Shown here: in pieces, positions 5,412 to 5,444 of the stretch | Numbering within the stretch: position 1 is the first letter of the stretch | How the letters are laid out: each line of letters opens with the position of its first letter | From: an uncultured bacterium | GTDB taxonomy: Bacteria > Pseudomonadota > Gammaproteobacteria > Burkholderiales > Burkholderiaceae_F | Assembly (NCBI GenBank): GCA_905215795.1 | Contig: CAJMRV010000122.1 | Coordinates: 1 to 5,444, forward strand | DNA: 5,444 bases | Direction: 5' to 3' | Position numbers and translations under genes: made by a program | Notes under the pieces: model-generated | Databases searched by the model: none | What the model was told of the DNA's origin: nothing | What the model saw: only the letters and a program-made list of their open reading frames with translations

Positions 5412-5444
5412 TCATCGATCGTGCGGGTGCACGGGGCATCCGCA
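5412..5444 (-). CDS. Possible C-terminal tail of an unidentified minus-strand gene
   Basis: The minus strand shows ten codons, CGCPVHPHDR, then TGA (5414-5412), four bases before the terminator stem begins. A stop codon at this distance from an intrinsic terminator is what a gene end looks like, and the terminator implies a leftward transcript. Ten residues are too few to identify a family, and a different frame or an RNA gene end cannot be excluded. Confidence 0.35.
   Translation of the reverse strand, partial: CGCPVHPHDR

Overview
The window is GC-rich with strongly G/C-biased third codon positions. The LeuRS and UvrD-type proteins both resemble betaproteobacterial forms: the LeuRS carries the WDPVDKTVLANEQVIDGRGW block and the UvrD has a long C-terminal extension. 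The best guess is Betaproteobacteria, probably Burkholderiales. A gut Sutterellaceae-like genome would fit, but no 16S or other decisive marker is present, so the family is only an inference.

Layout: (1) 1-2377, minus strand: the N-terminal ~792 residues of leucyl-tRNA synthetase (leuS), running off the left edge. (2) 2378-2644: a divergent intergenic region with a candidate leuS -10 box, a 13-bp palindrome, a G-run cluster with G-quadruplex potential, an 11-bp palindrome and two GC-rich hairpins that probably lie in the uvrD leader. (3) 2645-4999, plus strand: a complete 784-aa UvrD/PcrA-type superfamily 1A DNA helicase. (4) 5000-5097: a short spacer with an extended -10 promoter candidate. 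(5) 5098-5173, plus strand: tRNA-Arg with anticodon CCU and encoded CCA. (6) 5174-5310: an AT-richer, gene-free stretch with an inverted repeat and three copies of TGCACACG, reminiscent of (but not proof of) an integrase attachment region. (7) 5311-5407: a plus-strand intrinsic terminator, a middle hairpin and a minus-strand intrinsic terminator. (8) 5412-5444: a possible C-terminal tail of an unidentified minus-strand gene entering from the right.

The genes are housekeeping functions: leucine charging, repair/replication helicase, and decoding of AGG arginine codons. They do not form one pathway. leuS and uvrD are divergently transcribed and share the intergenic region; uvrD and the tRNA point the same way and end at a convergent double terminator. 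I found no convincing new multi-gene system. The less ordinary parts are the structured leuS-uvrD intergenic region and the non-coding DNA 3' of the tRNA.
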